A stretch of 64,000 bases of DNA from Lysobacterales bacterium (GTDB lineage: Bacteria; Pseudomonadota; Gammaproteobacteria; Xanthomonadales; SZUA-36). The notes beneath the pieces are model-generated. The model saw only the letters and a list, made by a program, of their open reading frames with translations, ran no database searches and was not told the DNA's origin. Shown here one piece after another: positions 36,435 through 45,554 of this stretch. Both the position numbers and the translations under genes were made by a program. The DNA lies in the NCBI GenBank assembly GCA_014238945.1, contig JABAAB010000051.1, forward strand, positions 1 through 64,000. Reading direction: 5' to 3'. The stretch's first letter is position 1, and each line of letters starts with the position of its first letter.

Positions 36435-37376
36435 CTAATTCGGGAAGCGATTTTTAAGTATCTGCGAACCTCCCCTGAGCCCCCCTGACGCTCCGATCAA
36501 CTCTCGATTGACCCAGCGTATGGATTGTGGGGCAATTTGACGATACAGGTCCCTGGTAAGCGACCGCGCGGCAATACCCTCCCAGCGGGGAGGCATCATG
36601 ATGGCGGGCAGTTCCGGATCGTGCAGCAAAACCCTGCGGTATTCATGAATCAACAACAGTCGTAACAGGAACAGCGAGTGGTCACCGTGTTTGCCGTTAT
36701 TCTCCACCATATCCAGAGCCGCACGATACACCCGGGTAAAGGCTGCAAACCGTTGCCTCAGGTCTTCCAGGTCCCAGCGTTCCATCACCAGCCTTTTCAG
36801 GTTGTCCGGGTCGGAGGTCTCCTCTGCATTCGCCTGCATTTGTACCACGAAACTTTCCAGATTCAGGTCGGTCACCAGTTCGTTCAGCGCCTGGCGGTCG
36901 CCCCCCGGCAGGGCAAACACACCGGGGGCCAGCATGCCATAACCCAGCCACAACAGGCCTTTGCGCAATACGTCGCGTCGCTCCCTTGGTACCCGTGAAG
37001 CAAACACCAGGGTCCATTGACCGTCCCAATGTGGCGTTTCACTGGCATAGATTCGTATTGCCGAACGCTGGTAATAGTGTTGGCCGGTTTCCGAGAGTCG
37101 ATAATAACTTCGGCGACCCTGTTTGCGTGATGTCAGCCAGTCGTCCTGAACCAGACGGAAGACCGCAGTTCGTGTCAGACGTCCGGAGATGCCCAGCGGA
37201 GCCAGCGCGTGAATAACACTTCCCAGCCAGATCTCGCCACCGTGTTGTGTCACCACATCGCCAAACAGTGTGACGACCAACGCAGGACTACGGATGTTTC
37301 CATCCCTCATGCGATTATTCAGGAACTGATCAAGCGGACCTGGTGTCAGCTCATTCACAGGATGTTGCTGGGTCAC
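36435..37376 (-). CDS. paaX: Phenylacetate pathway repressor PaaX
   Basis: This 313-residue protein has an N-terminal winged helix (GISGRLTRTAVFRLVQDDWL), then RKQGRRSYYRLSETG and the PaaX central domain. PaaX represses paa operons and is released by phenylacetyl-CoA. It starts at GTG (37376) overlapping the PaaE stop (GTGA), so it is the last gene of paaABCDEX. Confidence 0.9.
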   Translation of the reverse strand: MTQQHPVNELTPGPLDQFLNNRMRDGNIRSPALVVTLFGDVVTQHGGEIWLGSVIHALAPLGISGRLTRTAVFRLVQDDWLTSRKQGRRSYYRLSETGQHYYQRSAIRIYASETPHWDGQWTLVFASRVPRERRDVLRKGLLWLGYGMLAPGVFALPGGDRQALNELVTDLNLESFVVQMQANAEETSDPDNLKRLVMERWDLEDLRQRFAAFTRVYRAALDMVENNGKHGDHSLFLLRLLLIHEYRRVLLHDPELPAIMMPPRWEGIAARSLTRDLYRQIAPQSIRWVNRELIGASGGLRGGSQILKNRFPN

Positions 37377-38461
37377 AACTGGTCATAATCGACCACAACG
37401 CGGTCAGAAATCGGGTGTGACTGGCAGGTCAGGATAAAACCCCGCTTGATTTCATCGGGGCGCAATGCCTGGTTCAGGTCCATGTCAACTTCACCCTCGA
37501 TCAGTTGTGCCTTGCAGGTGGCACAGACACCGCCTTTGCAGGAAAACGGCAGGTCGACACCATTGTTCAGCCCTGCATCCAGTATGTTTTCACCATCTGT
37601 ATTCAGTTCGAAATTGTATTCACGCCCACCCGCCAGAATACTGACCTCACTGACCATGCCCTGGTACTCCCGGGCACGGGCATGGTGTCGCTCAACTGCC
37701 TTGCGTGCATTTTCGGCAGAAGAGGCAAATAATTCGAAGTGGATATGTTCTTCTGCTATTCCTTCGCCTCTTAAACCCCGCGAGACCTCCGAGATCATGG
37801 CTTCGGGCCCGCAAAGAAAAAATTCATCATAGTCCCGAATGCTGATCAGGCACTGGTTCAGTGCACCACCCTTGCGGTTGTTGATGTGTCCACTCAACAG
37901 ATCCGTTTCCTGTGGTTCCCGGCTGAATATGTTGATCCAGTGGAAGCGCTGCATATAGGCATTTTTCAAGAATGCCAGTTCATGACGGAACATCATCGTG
38001 CTGGTGCGCTGGTTACCGTACAGCAAGGTAATGGTGCTTTCCGGTTCTCGTTTCAGGATGGTCCTGATGATGGACAACATGGGTGTGATGCCACTTCCAG
38101 CGGAAATACACAGATAGTGTCTTGCCCGTGCAGGATCGATCGTGGTGAAAAAGTCACCTCGCGGTGGCATCACGTCCAGCTGTTCACCTTTCTTGAGCTG
38201 CTGGTTGGCCCAGCCGGAAAATACACCGCCCTCGACATGCTTGATGGCCACCCGCAGTACACCGTCGTCCACACCGGCGCATATGGAATAGGAACGACGA
38301 ACTTCCTCGTCTTCAATTTTGCGTTTCAGGGTCAGGTATTGTCCCTGAGTGAACGAGAAGGTTTCTTCCATGCCTGCAGGAACATCAAAGGTGACCACCA
38401 CGGCGTGATCGGTATCTCTGTGCAGATCTTTTACCCGCAATGAATGGAATTGATTATTCAA
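37373..38461 (-). CDS. paaE: Phenylacetyl-CoA epoxidase subunit PaaE, reductase
   Basis: This 362-residue reductase has an FAD-binding RxYS motif (RRSYSIC), NAD-binding GSGITPMLSI, and a C-terminal plant-type 2Fe-2S ferredoxin domain with CKGGVCATCKA and a fourth Cys in LTCQSHP. It feeds electrons from NADPH to the PaaAC oxygenase. It lies 35 bases after paaD. Confidence 0.93.
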   Translation of the reverse strand: MNNQFHSLRVKDLHRDTDHAVVVTFDVPAGMEETFSFTQGQYLTLKRKIEDEEVRRSYSICAGVDDGVLRVAIKHVEGGVFSGWANQQLKKGEQLDVMPPRGDFFTTIDPARARHYLCISAGSGITPMLSIIRTILKREPESTITLLYGNQRTSTMMFRHELAFLKNAYMQRFHWINIFSREPQETDLLSGHINNRKGGALNQCLISIRDYDEFFLCGPEAMISEVSRGLRGEGIAEEHIHFELFASSAENARKAVERHHARAREYQGMVSEVSILAGGREYNFELNTDGENILDAGLNNGVDLPFSCKGGVCATCKAQLIEGEVDMDLNQALRPDEIKRGFILTCQSHPISDRVVVDYDQL

Positions 38462-38496
38462 AGGAATTTACCCCGTATTCTTGAGACTTGTGCCGG

Positions 38497-38985
38497 TCAG
38501 ATACATTTGAAATAGTCGAAGGGTTCCAGGCAATCCCGGCACTGGTACAGGGCTTTGCAGGCGGTTGAGCCAAATTCGGAGATGCGCTTGACACGCTCAC
38601 TGTTACATTGAGGGCAGGCAATATGTGCACCCTTGTGATTGTTGCAGCCAGACTCTTTGCGTAGCGGAGGCGCAATACCGTAGGCCAGCAACTTCTTCCT
38701 GCCTTCATCGCTCATCCAGTCAGTTGACCAGGCGGGACTCAGTACCTGCCGGACCTTTACATGCTCATAGCCTGCAGCATTGAGTGTGGATTCGATATCC
38801 CGGCTCATTGCATCCACTGCCGGGCAACCAGAATAGGTAGGCGTGATCAGTACCGTTACTTCGTCATCCTCCAGTGAAACATCACGCAATACGCCAAGGT
38901 CCTGCAGTGTCAGAACCGGGATTTCAGGATCGCAAATTGTGCTCAACAGATCACGAAGATGGGTGGATTGAATTTCATTGTGCAT
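38497..38985 (-). CDS. paaD: Phenylacetyl-CoA epoxidase subunit PaaD
   Basis: This 162-residue protein begins with a MIP18/DUF59 domain (DPEIPVLTLQDLGVLRDV), then has a C-terminal cysteine region CPQCNS...CRDC that can bind a metal cluster. PaaD is needed for maturation of the PaaABCE epoxidase. No clear ribosome site precedes the ATG. It lies 22 bases after paaC. Confidence 0.9.
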   Translation of the reverse strand: MHNEIQSTHLRDLLSTICDPEIPVLTLQDLGVLRDVSLEDDEVTVLITPTYSGCPAVDAMSRDIESTLNAAGYEHVKVRQVLSPAWSTDWMSDEGRKKLLAYGIAPPLRKESGCNNHKGAHIACPQCNSERVKRISEFGSTACKALYQCRDCLEPFDYFKCI

Positions 38986-39007
38986 GATGAGGAAAATCGC
39001 GGCCCAG

Positions 39008-39793
39008 CTACCACTGCAAACCGGGATAGGCCCGTTGCAAATATTGCAATTCTGTCAGAAGGAAACCCAGGTGTTCGGTGTGTATTCCTTCCCTGCCACC
39101 CTCTATGGAATGGTTGCCCGTGGGTATTTCGAGTGTGGCCCGATGGAGGATTTCATCAATGGTCGACTGCCACACATATTTCAATGCACTGCGGTCCACG
39201 GCAATTCCTGCATCCAGCAGCAGTTGTTCGTCTGCGGGCATGGCGAACAATTCAGGAACATAATCCCACAGCGTATTGATTGCAGTCTGCATACGCTGAT
39301 GACTCTCATCGGTACCGTCGCCCAGACGTATAACCCAGTCCTTGCTGCGTCGCAGGTGGTAACGGGACTCTTTTACGGCCTTGGAGGCAATGGCGGCGAG
39401 GGTGGAATCGGTCGACCGGGTCAATTCAGTGAAAAACCCCATGTCATAGACGTCGACAATCAGTTGTCTCGCCATGGTCTGGGCAAAGTCACCGATGGGC
39501 AGTTCGTTGATCAGGAAATTACGGTACTCCCGGCAATCTCTCAGGTAGGCTATGTCATCTTCGCTGCGGCCCCCGCCTTCCAGTTCACCCGCATAGGTAT
39601 AAAACATTCGTGCCCGGCCAATCAAGTCAAGCGCCACATTGGTCAATGCCAGGTCTTCTTCCAGGAACGGGGCATTGCTGCTCCATTCGGACAGTCGATG
39701 ACCCAGCGTCAGGGAGTCATCACCGAGCGCAATACAGTAAGCGACCACCATGTTGCGAATCTCTGTTGTGTATTCCTTCATCACTGCACTCAC
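39008..39793 (-). CDS. paaC: Phenylacetyl-CoA epoxidase structural subunit PaaC
   Basis: This 261-residue ferritin-like protein (LGHRLSEWSSNAPFLEED) lacks most metal ligands of PaaA, as PaaC does. It forms the stable PaaAC core. The GTG at 39793 overlaps the paaB stop; an ATG at 39781 (family-like MKEY start) is an alternative. Confidence 0.91.
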   Translation of the reverse strand: MSAVMKEYTTEIRNMVVAYCIALGDDSLTLGHRLSEWSSNAPFLEEDLALTNVALDLIGRARMFYTYAGELEGGGRSEDDIAYLRDCREYRNFLINELPIGDFAQTMARQLIVDVYDMGFFTELTRSTDSTLAAIASKAVKESRYHLRRSKDWVIRLGDGTDESHQRMQTAINTLWDYVPELFAMPADEQLLLDAGIAVDRSALKYVWQSTIDEILHRATLEIPTGNHSIEGGREGIHTEHLGFLLTELQYLQRAYPGLQW

Positions 39794-40077
39794 ATGTTGT
39801 CCACTTCTTTGGGAAGTTTGTAATGGGTGGCATGCCGGTAGGGCTTGTCATCCATAGGGTCATAGAACGAGCCCACATCGCTCTCCTGTGAGGCCGTTAT
39901 ATTGGCCGAGCGCACAACCCAGATACTGACACCCTCGCTTCGGCGGAGATACACATCACGTGCATAATCAAGGGCCTGCTCCGGGTCTTCAGCATGCAAA
40001 CTGCCAACGTGACGATGGTCCAGTCCACGTTTGGAACGGATAAACACTTCGAAAAGAGGAAGGGCTTGTTTATTCAT
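39790..40077 (-). CDS. paaB: Phenylacetyl-CoA epoxidase subunit PaaB
   Basis: This 95-residue small subunit has FEVFIRSKRGLDHRHVGSLHA, typical of PaaB, and binds the PaaAC core. A strong GGAGAA site precedes the ATG, and it lies 15 bases after paaA. Confidence 0.93.
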   Translation of the reverse strand: MNKQALPLFEVFIRSKRGLDHRHVGSLHAEDPEQALDYARDVYLRRSEGVSIWVVRSANITASQESDVGSFYDPMDDKPYRHATHYKLPKEVDNM

Positions 40078-40092
40078 CCGGCTTCTCCTTCA

Positions 40093-41046
40093 TCAGGCAA
40101 CTTCCCGTTTGTTTTGCTTTTGAGCATGTGCGTGCATTGCGTCCCGTACCCACCGGCCATCCTCAGCGGCGCGAATATGGTGCGCCAGACGCTGTTTGTT
40201 ACATGGCCCATTTCCGGAAATGACCTGTTTGAATTCATCCCAGTCGATCTCACCAAAATCGTAATGACCACACTCCTCGTTCCATTTCAGATCGGGGTCG
40301 GGGATGGTCAGCCCGATAAATTCCGCCTGTGGTACGGTCTGATCGATAAAGCGTTGTCTCAATACATCGTTGCTCTCGCGTTTGAGTTTCCACTCCATCG
40401 ACTGGCCGCTGTGCGCAGATTCCGAATCATGTGGGCCGAACATCATCAATGACGGCCACCACCAGCGGTTTAATGCATCCTGGGCCATGGCCCTTTGCTC
40501 CTTGCTGCCACGGGCCAGCACCATGGTGGCCTCGTAGCCCTGGCGCTGGTGAAAACTTTCTTCTTTGCAAATCCGAATCATGGCCCGGGAATAGGGACCG
40601 TAAGAAGTACGCTGCAGTGAAACCTGGTTGACGATGGCGGCTCCATCGACCAGCCAGCCTATGGCTACCGCGTCCGCCCAACTCAGTGCCGGGTAGTTGA
40701 ATATGGATGCATACTTGGCCCGGCCTTCATGCAGGGCGTTTTCCATTTCCTCACGGCTGGTGCCCAGGGTTTCTGCGGCGCTGTACAGGTACAAACCATG
40801 ACCCCCTTCGTCCTGGACCTTGGCCAGCAACACAACCTTGCGATGCAGTGATGGTGCACGCGTAATCCATGTGCCTTCCGGCTGCATACCGATGACTTCA
40901 GAATGCGCATGCTGTGACATCTGCCTCAGCACGGTCTTTCTGAATGCATCAGGCATCCAGTCCTTTGGCTCAATACGCTGGTCATTTGCAACCTTCTCGT
41001 TGAAACCAGCCATACGGGGGTCGATTCCCCTGGGTTTGTCTGTCAT
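40093..41046 (-). CDS. paaA: Phenylacetyl-CoA epoxidase catalytic subunit PaaA
   Basis: This 317-residue protein carries the di-iron ligands (helix pairs with Exx[14 protein letters not shown] and [11 protein letters not shown]). It epoxidises the aromatic ring of phenylacetyl-CoA with O2. The ATG at 41046 is preferred to an upstream TTG at 41073 that would sit in the operator region. It is the first gene of the paaABCDEX operon. Confidence 0.93.
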   Translation of the reverse strand: MTDKPRGIDPRMAGFNEKVANDQRIEPKDWMPDAFRKTVLRQMSQHAHSEVIGMQPEGTWITRAPSLHRKVVLLAKVQDEGGHGLYLYSAAETLGTSREEMENALHEGRAKYASIFNYPALSWADAVAIGWLVDGAAIVNQVSLQRTSYGPYSRAMIRICKEESFHQRQGYEATMVLARGSKEQRAMAQDALNRWWWPSLMMFGPHDSESAHSGQSMEWKLKRESNDVLRQRFIDQTVPQAEFIGLTIPDPDLKWNEECGHYDFGEIDWDEFKQVISGNGPCNKQRLAHHIRAAEDGRWVRDAMHAHAQKQNKREVA

Positions 41047-41083
41047 AAGATTTACCGGAATTTTCTGAAACAAGTAATTAGTT

Positions 41084-41123
41084 TGATACGGTTATTACGT
41101 CATCTATGCGTAATAGTGTATCA
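41084..41123. promoter_or_regulatory. Imperfect 40-base dyad upstream of paaA, candidate PaaX operator
   Basis: TGATACGGTTATTACG (41084-41099) and CGTAATAGTGTATCA (41109-41123) form inverted arms that match at both ends (TGATAC/GTATCA and TATTACG/CGTAATA), with a one-base length difference in the middle. It starts about 40 bases upstream of the paaA ATG. PaaX sites in E. coli are palindromic and contain TGATTC, close to TGATAC here. Binding is inferred. Confidence 0.5.
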
Positions 41124-41169
41124 CTTTAGGGGAAGGATTTGCCGGAAAATCTACTTTTTCTGAAGACTT

Positions 41170-41613
41170 TTAATCTGCAGCTTTAATCAATGGCCGGCCC
41201 CGGCTTGAGGATCGGCCATGGAAGACAGCCACGGTTTTTCCGTTCTGGTTGATGACCGAGACCACGTAGCTGCCCGTGTTTCGTGTAACGGCCATTTCCG
41301 TTGCTGTTGCGGTCAGCTGGTCACCCAGGACGGCGGGACGCAGATACTCGATATTGCAACCCATGGCATAGGCCACCACGTTATGAGAATTACAGGCCAG
41401 TGCGAAGGTGGAATCTGCCAACGCGAAAATTAGACCGCCATGACAGATGTCCAGCCCATTGACCATGTCTTTACGGACTTCCATGGTGGCTGTCGCATGA
41501 CCGGGAGTAACCTCGACGATCGTAATGCCGAGGGACGCCGAGGCGTGGTCGCTTGCAAACAGGGCCTCACCGCAACGTGCGGCAAGCTCGTCTTTGTCCA
41601 CGGGCTCAGACAC
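41170..41613 (-). CDS. paaI: Hydroxyphenylacetyl-CoA thioesterase PaaI
   Basis: This 147-residue hot-dog thioesterase has HGGLIFALADSTFALACNS (catalytic region) and substrate loop LRPAVLGDQLTATA. PaaI removes CoA from dead-end ring intermediates. The GTG at 41613 overlaps the paaG stop by eight bases; the 77 upstream codons (to 41844) are antisense-like and rejected. Confidence 0.86.
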   Translation of the reverse strand: MSEPVDKDELAARCGEALFASDHASASLGITIVEVTPGHATATMEVRKDMVNGLDICHGGLIFALADSTFALACNSHNVVAYAMGCNIEYLRPAVLGDQLTATATEMAVTRNTGSYVVSVINQNGKTVAVFHGRSSSRGRPLIKAAD

Positions 41614-42397
41614 CTTTGAATTCCGGTTGGCGTTTCTCCATGAAGGCTGCGACACCCTCGCGGTAATCATCGCTTTGTCCCAGTTCCTGCATGGCCTGTT
41701 GTTCGAGTTCCAATTGCTCAAAAAGGGTATTGGCGGTGGACTCCAGCAGCAATTTCTTGATCCGGCCCAAGGCCCTGGTGGGCTGCGTGGCAAAATGCGC
41801 GGCCATTTTTCCAGCTTCGGCCTGGAGGTCCTCGTCGTCCACACATTTCCAGATTAGTCCCCATTGCTCTGCCTGGTCAGCCGTCAGACGATCACCCAGC
41901 ATGGCCAGCCCTTTTGCCCTGGCCAGGCCAACCGCGCGTGGCAAATTCCATGTTCCTCCTGAATCCGGGACCAGTCCGATCTTGCAGAATACCTGGATAA
42001 AGCTGGCCGAGCGTGCTGCCAGTACAATATCGCAGGCGAGCGCGATACTGGAGCCGGCACCCGCCGCCACACCATTGACCGCACAGATCACCGGCTTCGG
42101 TAAAGTCATGATGCTGCGTATCAGGGGGTTGTAGTTTTCCTTCACCGATTGGCCCAGATCGGGAGCACCACCATCGGCGCTGACCGCCCGGTCTCCCAGG
42201 TCCTGCCCGGCACAAAACCCGCGCCCACTACCGGTAATCACCAGGCAGCGGATGCTTGCATCTTCGGCAACCCGTCTCATGGTTTGCCGGATTTCTGCAT
42301 GCATCTCACTGGTGAAACTGTTCAGCGCTTTGGGCCGGTTCAGGGTCAGGATGGCTACACCTTCGCTGACTTCGAAAATTATCGTATTGAATTCCAT
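41606..42397 (-). CDS. paaG: 1,2-epoxyphenylacetyl-CoA isomerase PaaG
   Basis: This 263-residue crotonase-fold enzyme has GRGFCAGQDLGDRA, the CoA-binding loop, and AGAGSSIALACDIVLAA, the oxyanion hole. The GLVPDSGGTWNLPR stretch (Asp) is characteristic of PaaG rather than plain enoyl-CoA hydratases. It isomerises the ring epoxide to oxepin-CoA. Its operon continues with paaI. Confidence 0.88.
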   Translation of the reverse strand: MEFNTIIFEVSEGVAILTLNRPKALNSFTSEMHAEIRQTMRRVAEDASIRCLVITGSGRGFCAGQDLGDRAVSADGGAPDLGQSVKENYNPLIRSIMTLPKPVICAVNGVAAGAGSSIALACDIVLAARSASFIQVFCKIGLVPDSGGTWNLPRAVGLARAKGLAMLGDRLTADQAEQWGLIWKCVDDEDLQAEAGKMAAHFATQPTRALGRIKKLLLESTANTLFEQLELEQQAMQELGQSDDYREGVAAFMEKRQPEFKGV

Positions 42398-42580
42398 GGC
42401 ATGTTCCCAATGTCAGGCTGCGCAAGCATACAAAACGAGACAGTGAAATGATAGTTCAGCTAATTCCTGTGCCCCGCGAAAGTCCTGTTGCTGAACGTTT
42501 TCATCCTTCTTGAAAATATATTTGCCCGTTTGTGAGCCAGTTCACTGAGCGCAACATTCAAACCGCGTAAGCTGACCAAC

Positions 42581-42787
42581 ATGAACTACGAACAACCCGC
42601 CATCAAACGCACACTTTTACTCGCTGCCTTGTTATTTCTGGTCAGCGCCCCCGAACCCGATGCCAGCACGCTTGCAGAAATGTCCGGAGATTTCCTGGTA
42701 CCTGTCCATGTTTCGAACTTGCTGGCTAATGAAACTGAACAGCCAGTTGATCATGAGGAGTCAGTAGATCATGAGGTGAAAAGTTAG
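42581..42787 (+). CDS. Possible small exported protein, unrecognised
   Basis: A 68-codon frame starts at ATG and has a hydrophobic N-terminal segment (LLLAALLFLVSAP) followed by an acidic tail. It ends with a tandem repeat at the DNA level (gatcatgagg twice), coding VDHE-like repeats. No ribosome site is visible and no family is known to me. It may be noncoding. Confidence 0.3.
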   Translation: MNYEQPAIKRTLLLAALLFLVSAPEPDASTLAEMSGDFLVPVHVSNLLANETEQPVDHEESVDHEVKS

Positions 42788-43058
42788 AACCAATGAGTGT
42801 TAATCGATTTTTCCTGATAGCGTTTTTGCTCAAAATTCTCAGACGGCAAAACTGGACCCTAAACTGAAGCATTGGTGTTCAGGCTGTTCCGACAAAAATT
42901 CACGCGGCGTACCCAACCGGGGTGTCCTATTAAGAATCAGTAGGCGTATTCTTCCCTGAGGCACTGAATCTGTAATAATCCTGAAGGCATTGATCCCAGC
43001 GACTATGACAGGGACAATTGTCAGTTCGGGACTCGAGATATGGCAGAGTGAGATATCC

Positions 43059-43457
43059 ATGATAAAAAAAATTCATCACATCAATTTCATTGTCAATGAT
43101 CTTTCCCGTGCAATAGACCGTTACCGTACTCTCTTTGGCGAGCCCTATGCGGGAATTGAAAAGCTGGAACAACGGGGCGTGCTGTTGGCGCGCTTCAAAG
43201 TCGGGGATACCTGGCTGGTGCTGGTTCAGCCGGTGAACGGGGATGGCGCACCTGCACAATTACTGAAAGATCGCGGTGAGGGTTTCTTTCTGATGTCCTG
43301 CCAGGTTGATGATGTCAAGGAGGCTGCCGGCGAAATTGCCAGGAGTGGTATCAGCGTGGCTGATCTACACCCGCGACAGGGACTGGACGATTGGCGGGTT
43401 GTGGATCTCGATCCCATTTTTGGTGCTCAGTTTCAGTTGGTGGAGTCTTCCCAGTAG
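43059..43457 (+). CDS. VOC-superfamily protein, methylmalonyl-CoA epimerase-like
   Basis: This protein of about 132 residues starts IKKIHHINFIVNDLSRAI, the start of MCE-type vicinal-oxygen-chelate domains. Metal ligands are probably the first His pair and a Glu or Gln at the C-terminus (QFQLVE). Epimerisation of an acyl-CoA, or a lyase step, is plausible. It faces the GntR gene and may belong to the nearby catabolic island. An upstream start at 42990 is not supported. Confidence 0.7.
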   Translation: MIKKIHHINFIVNDLSRAIDRYRTLFGEPYAGIEKLEQRGVLLARFKVGDTWLVLVQPVNGDGAPAQLLKDRGEGFFLMSCQVDDVKEAAGEIARSGISVADLHPRQGLDDWRVVDLDPIFGAQFQLVESSQ

Positions 43458-43475
43458 CAAGGCCACATTGGATGC

Positions 43476-44291
43476 TCAACTATCGGTATTGAGTTCCAGG
43501 TCGATACGATATTCAAACCGCTCCGGGTGATACAGTACCCTCAGGTAGTCTACGGGATACGAATTCTTTTGGCGGTTTCTGTAGGCCACCCGGGTCAGGC
43601 TGAGCAAAGCGGTACCTCGCTCAACCCCCAATGCCTTGGCCGCTTCAGCACTTGCTGCACAGGCCGTCAGTGACTGCTTGATAAATGAAACCTTCAATCC
43701 CTTAGTGCGGAAATAAGACATTCGCGGTGTGTGATTGAATTCAGACGGGTCTTCGGGCAACTGAACACCCCTGGTCCAGCTGCTGTAATATCCAAATCGC
43801 GTAGTGTTCCTGTGCCTGACGCGGTGCAACTGCAATATTTTCTCGTCCCTCGCCAGACCAAGGAGGCGGCGAATTTTTGCAGGGGGGTGTGCCATTCGGC
43901 ATTGCAGTACCGTTGCAGTTGAACTTTGCCCGATTGACTCAATTTCCTGCAGCATACCCACCATAGGCGCATGCATTGGGGTTTCCATGGATTCGTGCGT
44001 GACGTGGGTACCGCGTCCCCGGTGACGTTCGACCAGGCCCTCGCGGGCAAGCTCGTCCAAAGCCCGCTTGCTGGTAATTCTTGAAACTCCAAATTCGGCT
44101 GAAAGCTGACCTTCGGTGGGCAGTTGTGCACCATTGATAAATGTGCCATCCAGGATGCCGCTCTTCAACAGAGAGTACAACTGAAAATATAAGGGTGTTG
44201 GCAACTCCTTTGAAAGGGTCTGTTTTTGCTCCTGGCTGAATACTGTATGGAATTCGATCATGGTGCCCGGCAAATAAATTTCGTATTGCAT
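43476..44291 (-). CDS. GntR/HutC-family transcriptional regulator
   Basis: This 271-residue protein has a winged helix at about 30-95 (LPTEGQLSAEFGVSRITSKRA) and a UTRA effector domain (about 115-265). HutC/FarR-type regulators sense small acids or amines. It is divergent from the CoA-transferase gene, with an inverted repeat between the two. The start at 44291 has no good ribosome site; an ATG at 44261 also lacks one. Confidence 0.88.
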   Translation of the reverse strand: MQYEIYLPGTMIEFHTVFSQEQKQTLSKELPTPLYFQLYSLLKSGILDGTFINGAQLPTEGQLSAEFGVSRITSKRALDELAREGLVERHRGRGTHVTHESMETPMHAPMVGMLQEIESIGQSSTATVLQCRMAHPPAKIRRLLGLARDEKILQLHRVRHRNTTRFGYYSSWTRGVQLPEDPSEFNHTPRMSYFRTKGLKVSFIKQSLTACAASAEAAKALGVERGTALLSLTRVAYRNRQKNSYPVDYLRVLYHPERFEYRIDLELNTDS

Positions 44292-44294
44292 TCA

Positions 44295-44316
44295 AATGTT
44301 ATAATAATATAACATT
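44295..44316. promoter_or_regulatory. Candidate GntR operator, 9-bp arms
   Basis: AATGTTATA (44295-44303), ATAA spacer, TATAACATT (44308-44316): a perfect inverted repeat four bases from the GntR start codon and 39 bases from the next operon. It is AT-rich and placed to repress both directions. Confidence 0.65.
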
Positions 44317-44354
44317 ATATGCTATCACCAGATGACTCTTAAAATGCCAGTGAA

Positions 44355-45554
44355 ATGAAAAAACCTCTGACTGGAATCCGGGTTCTCGATCTGACCCACA
44401 TGCTGTCAGGGCCATATGGTGCGATGATCCTTGCTGATTTAGGCGCAGAAACCATCAAGGTCGAGCCCTTGCATGGTGAGGGTACCAGATCATTGCTGGC
44501 GGACAATGAGCAGTATTCACTCGAAGGAATGGGTGCCTATTTCATCACTCTGAACCGCAATAAAAGCAGCGTGGCCATTGATCTCAAGAGTGAGCAGGGC
44601 CTGGCAGTTTTTTATGATCTTGTCCGTCATTCCGACGTCGTGATCAGCAATTTTGGTGCCGGTGTCCCACAGCGGTTGAAAATTGACTATGAGTGTCTGT
44701 GCAAAATCAATCCGGCCATCATTACCTGTACCATCACCGGCTTTGGCTCAGATGGTCCAGATCACAGGCGTCCGGCATTTGACCAGGTGGCTCAGGCGAC
44801 GGGTGGGGGCATGTCCATTACGGGTACAGATGTCAGTAACCAGGTCAGAGCAGGTATCCCGATTGGGGATCTGGGCGGCGGTATGTTCGCCGTCATGGGT
44901 ATCCAGTCAGCATTGCTGGAGCGTCACCAAAGCGGTCGTGGCCAGCACGTTGATATATCCATGCTGGATTGCCAGATTTCCATGCTCAACTACATGGCAA
45001 CTATGCACTTCCTTTCGGGGAAGGATCCCGTTCCGATCGGAAATTCGCATTTTGTGCATGTGCCCTATAACACCTATACCACCTCGGATGGATTCATAGT
45101 GATTGCGGTGATTACCGATAATTTCTGGTCCAACCTGAAGCGGGTTGTAAACATCAGGGAATTTGATAACCCGGGTTTTGATACCCAGCCGGGACGTTGG
45201 CGAGATCGGGACTTGATCAATTCCAGGCTTGATGGCGTGTTGCGCTTACAAACTACCCGTTATTGGCTGGAAAAACTCCAGGAAAAAAGAATACCTTGTG
45301 CACCGGTCAACCGCTTGAGCGAAGCGCTGGGTGACGAACAGGTATTGCACCGCAACATGGTAGTGGAACTCAAACATCCCAATGGTGATTCGACGCGTGG
45401 ACCCGGGAACCCAATCAAGTTGTCCCGAAGCAATGAGGAATCATTCAGCCCAGCACCGGTTCTTGGGCAAAATACGGATGAGGTACTGCACCAGATGCTG
45501 GGCTACGATTCAGACCAAATCCTGGCTTTAAGACAACAGGAAATCATTGGCTGA
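44355..45554 (+). CDS. CaiB/BaiF family III CoA-transferase
   Basis: This 399-residue enzyme begins TGIRVLDLTHMLSGPYG, with the catalytic-Asp loop IPIGDLGGGMFAVMG, typical of class III CoA-transferases. It would move CoA from a donor such as succinyl-CoA to a carboxylic acid. Its start is 39 bases from the dyad, and it overlaps the lyase by one base. In known pathways such transferases activate glutarate or hydroxymethylglutarate. Confidence 0.88.
   Translation: MKKPLTGIRVLDLTHMLSGPYGAMILADLGAETIKVEPLHGEGTRSLLADNEQYSLEGMGAYFITLNRNKSSVAIDLKSEQGLAVFYDLVRHSDVVISNFGAGVPQRLKIDYECLCKINPAIITCTITGFGSDGPDHRRPAFDQVAQATGGGMSITGTDVSNQVRAGIPIGDLGGGMFAVMGIQSALLERHQSGRGQHVDISMLDCQISMLNYMATMHFLSGKDPVPIGNSHFVHVPYNTYTTSDGFIVIAVITDNFWSNLKRVVNIREFDNPGFDTQPGRWRDRDLINSRLDGVLRLQTTRYWLEKLQEKRIPCAPVNRLSEALGDEQVLHRNMVVELKHPNGDSTRGPGNPIKLSRSNEESFSPAPVLGQNTDEVLHQMLGYDSDQILALRQQEIIG

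Noticed and set aside
38978..39823. 281-codon plus-strand frame covering paaC
   Set aside because: Antisense to a conserved paaABCDE operon member; no family features.
41614..41844. N-terminal extension of paaI
   Set aside because: The first 77 codons overlap paaG out of frame, are Arg/Ser/Pro/Trp-rich, and the thioesterase domain begins at the GTG at 41613.
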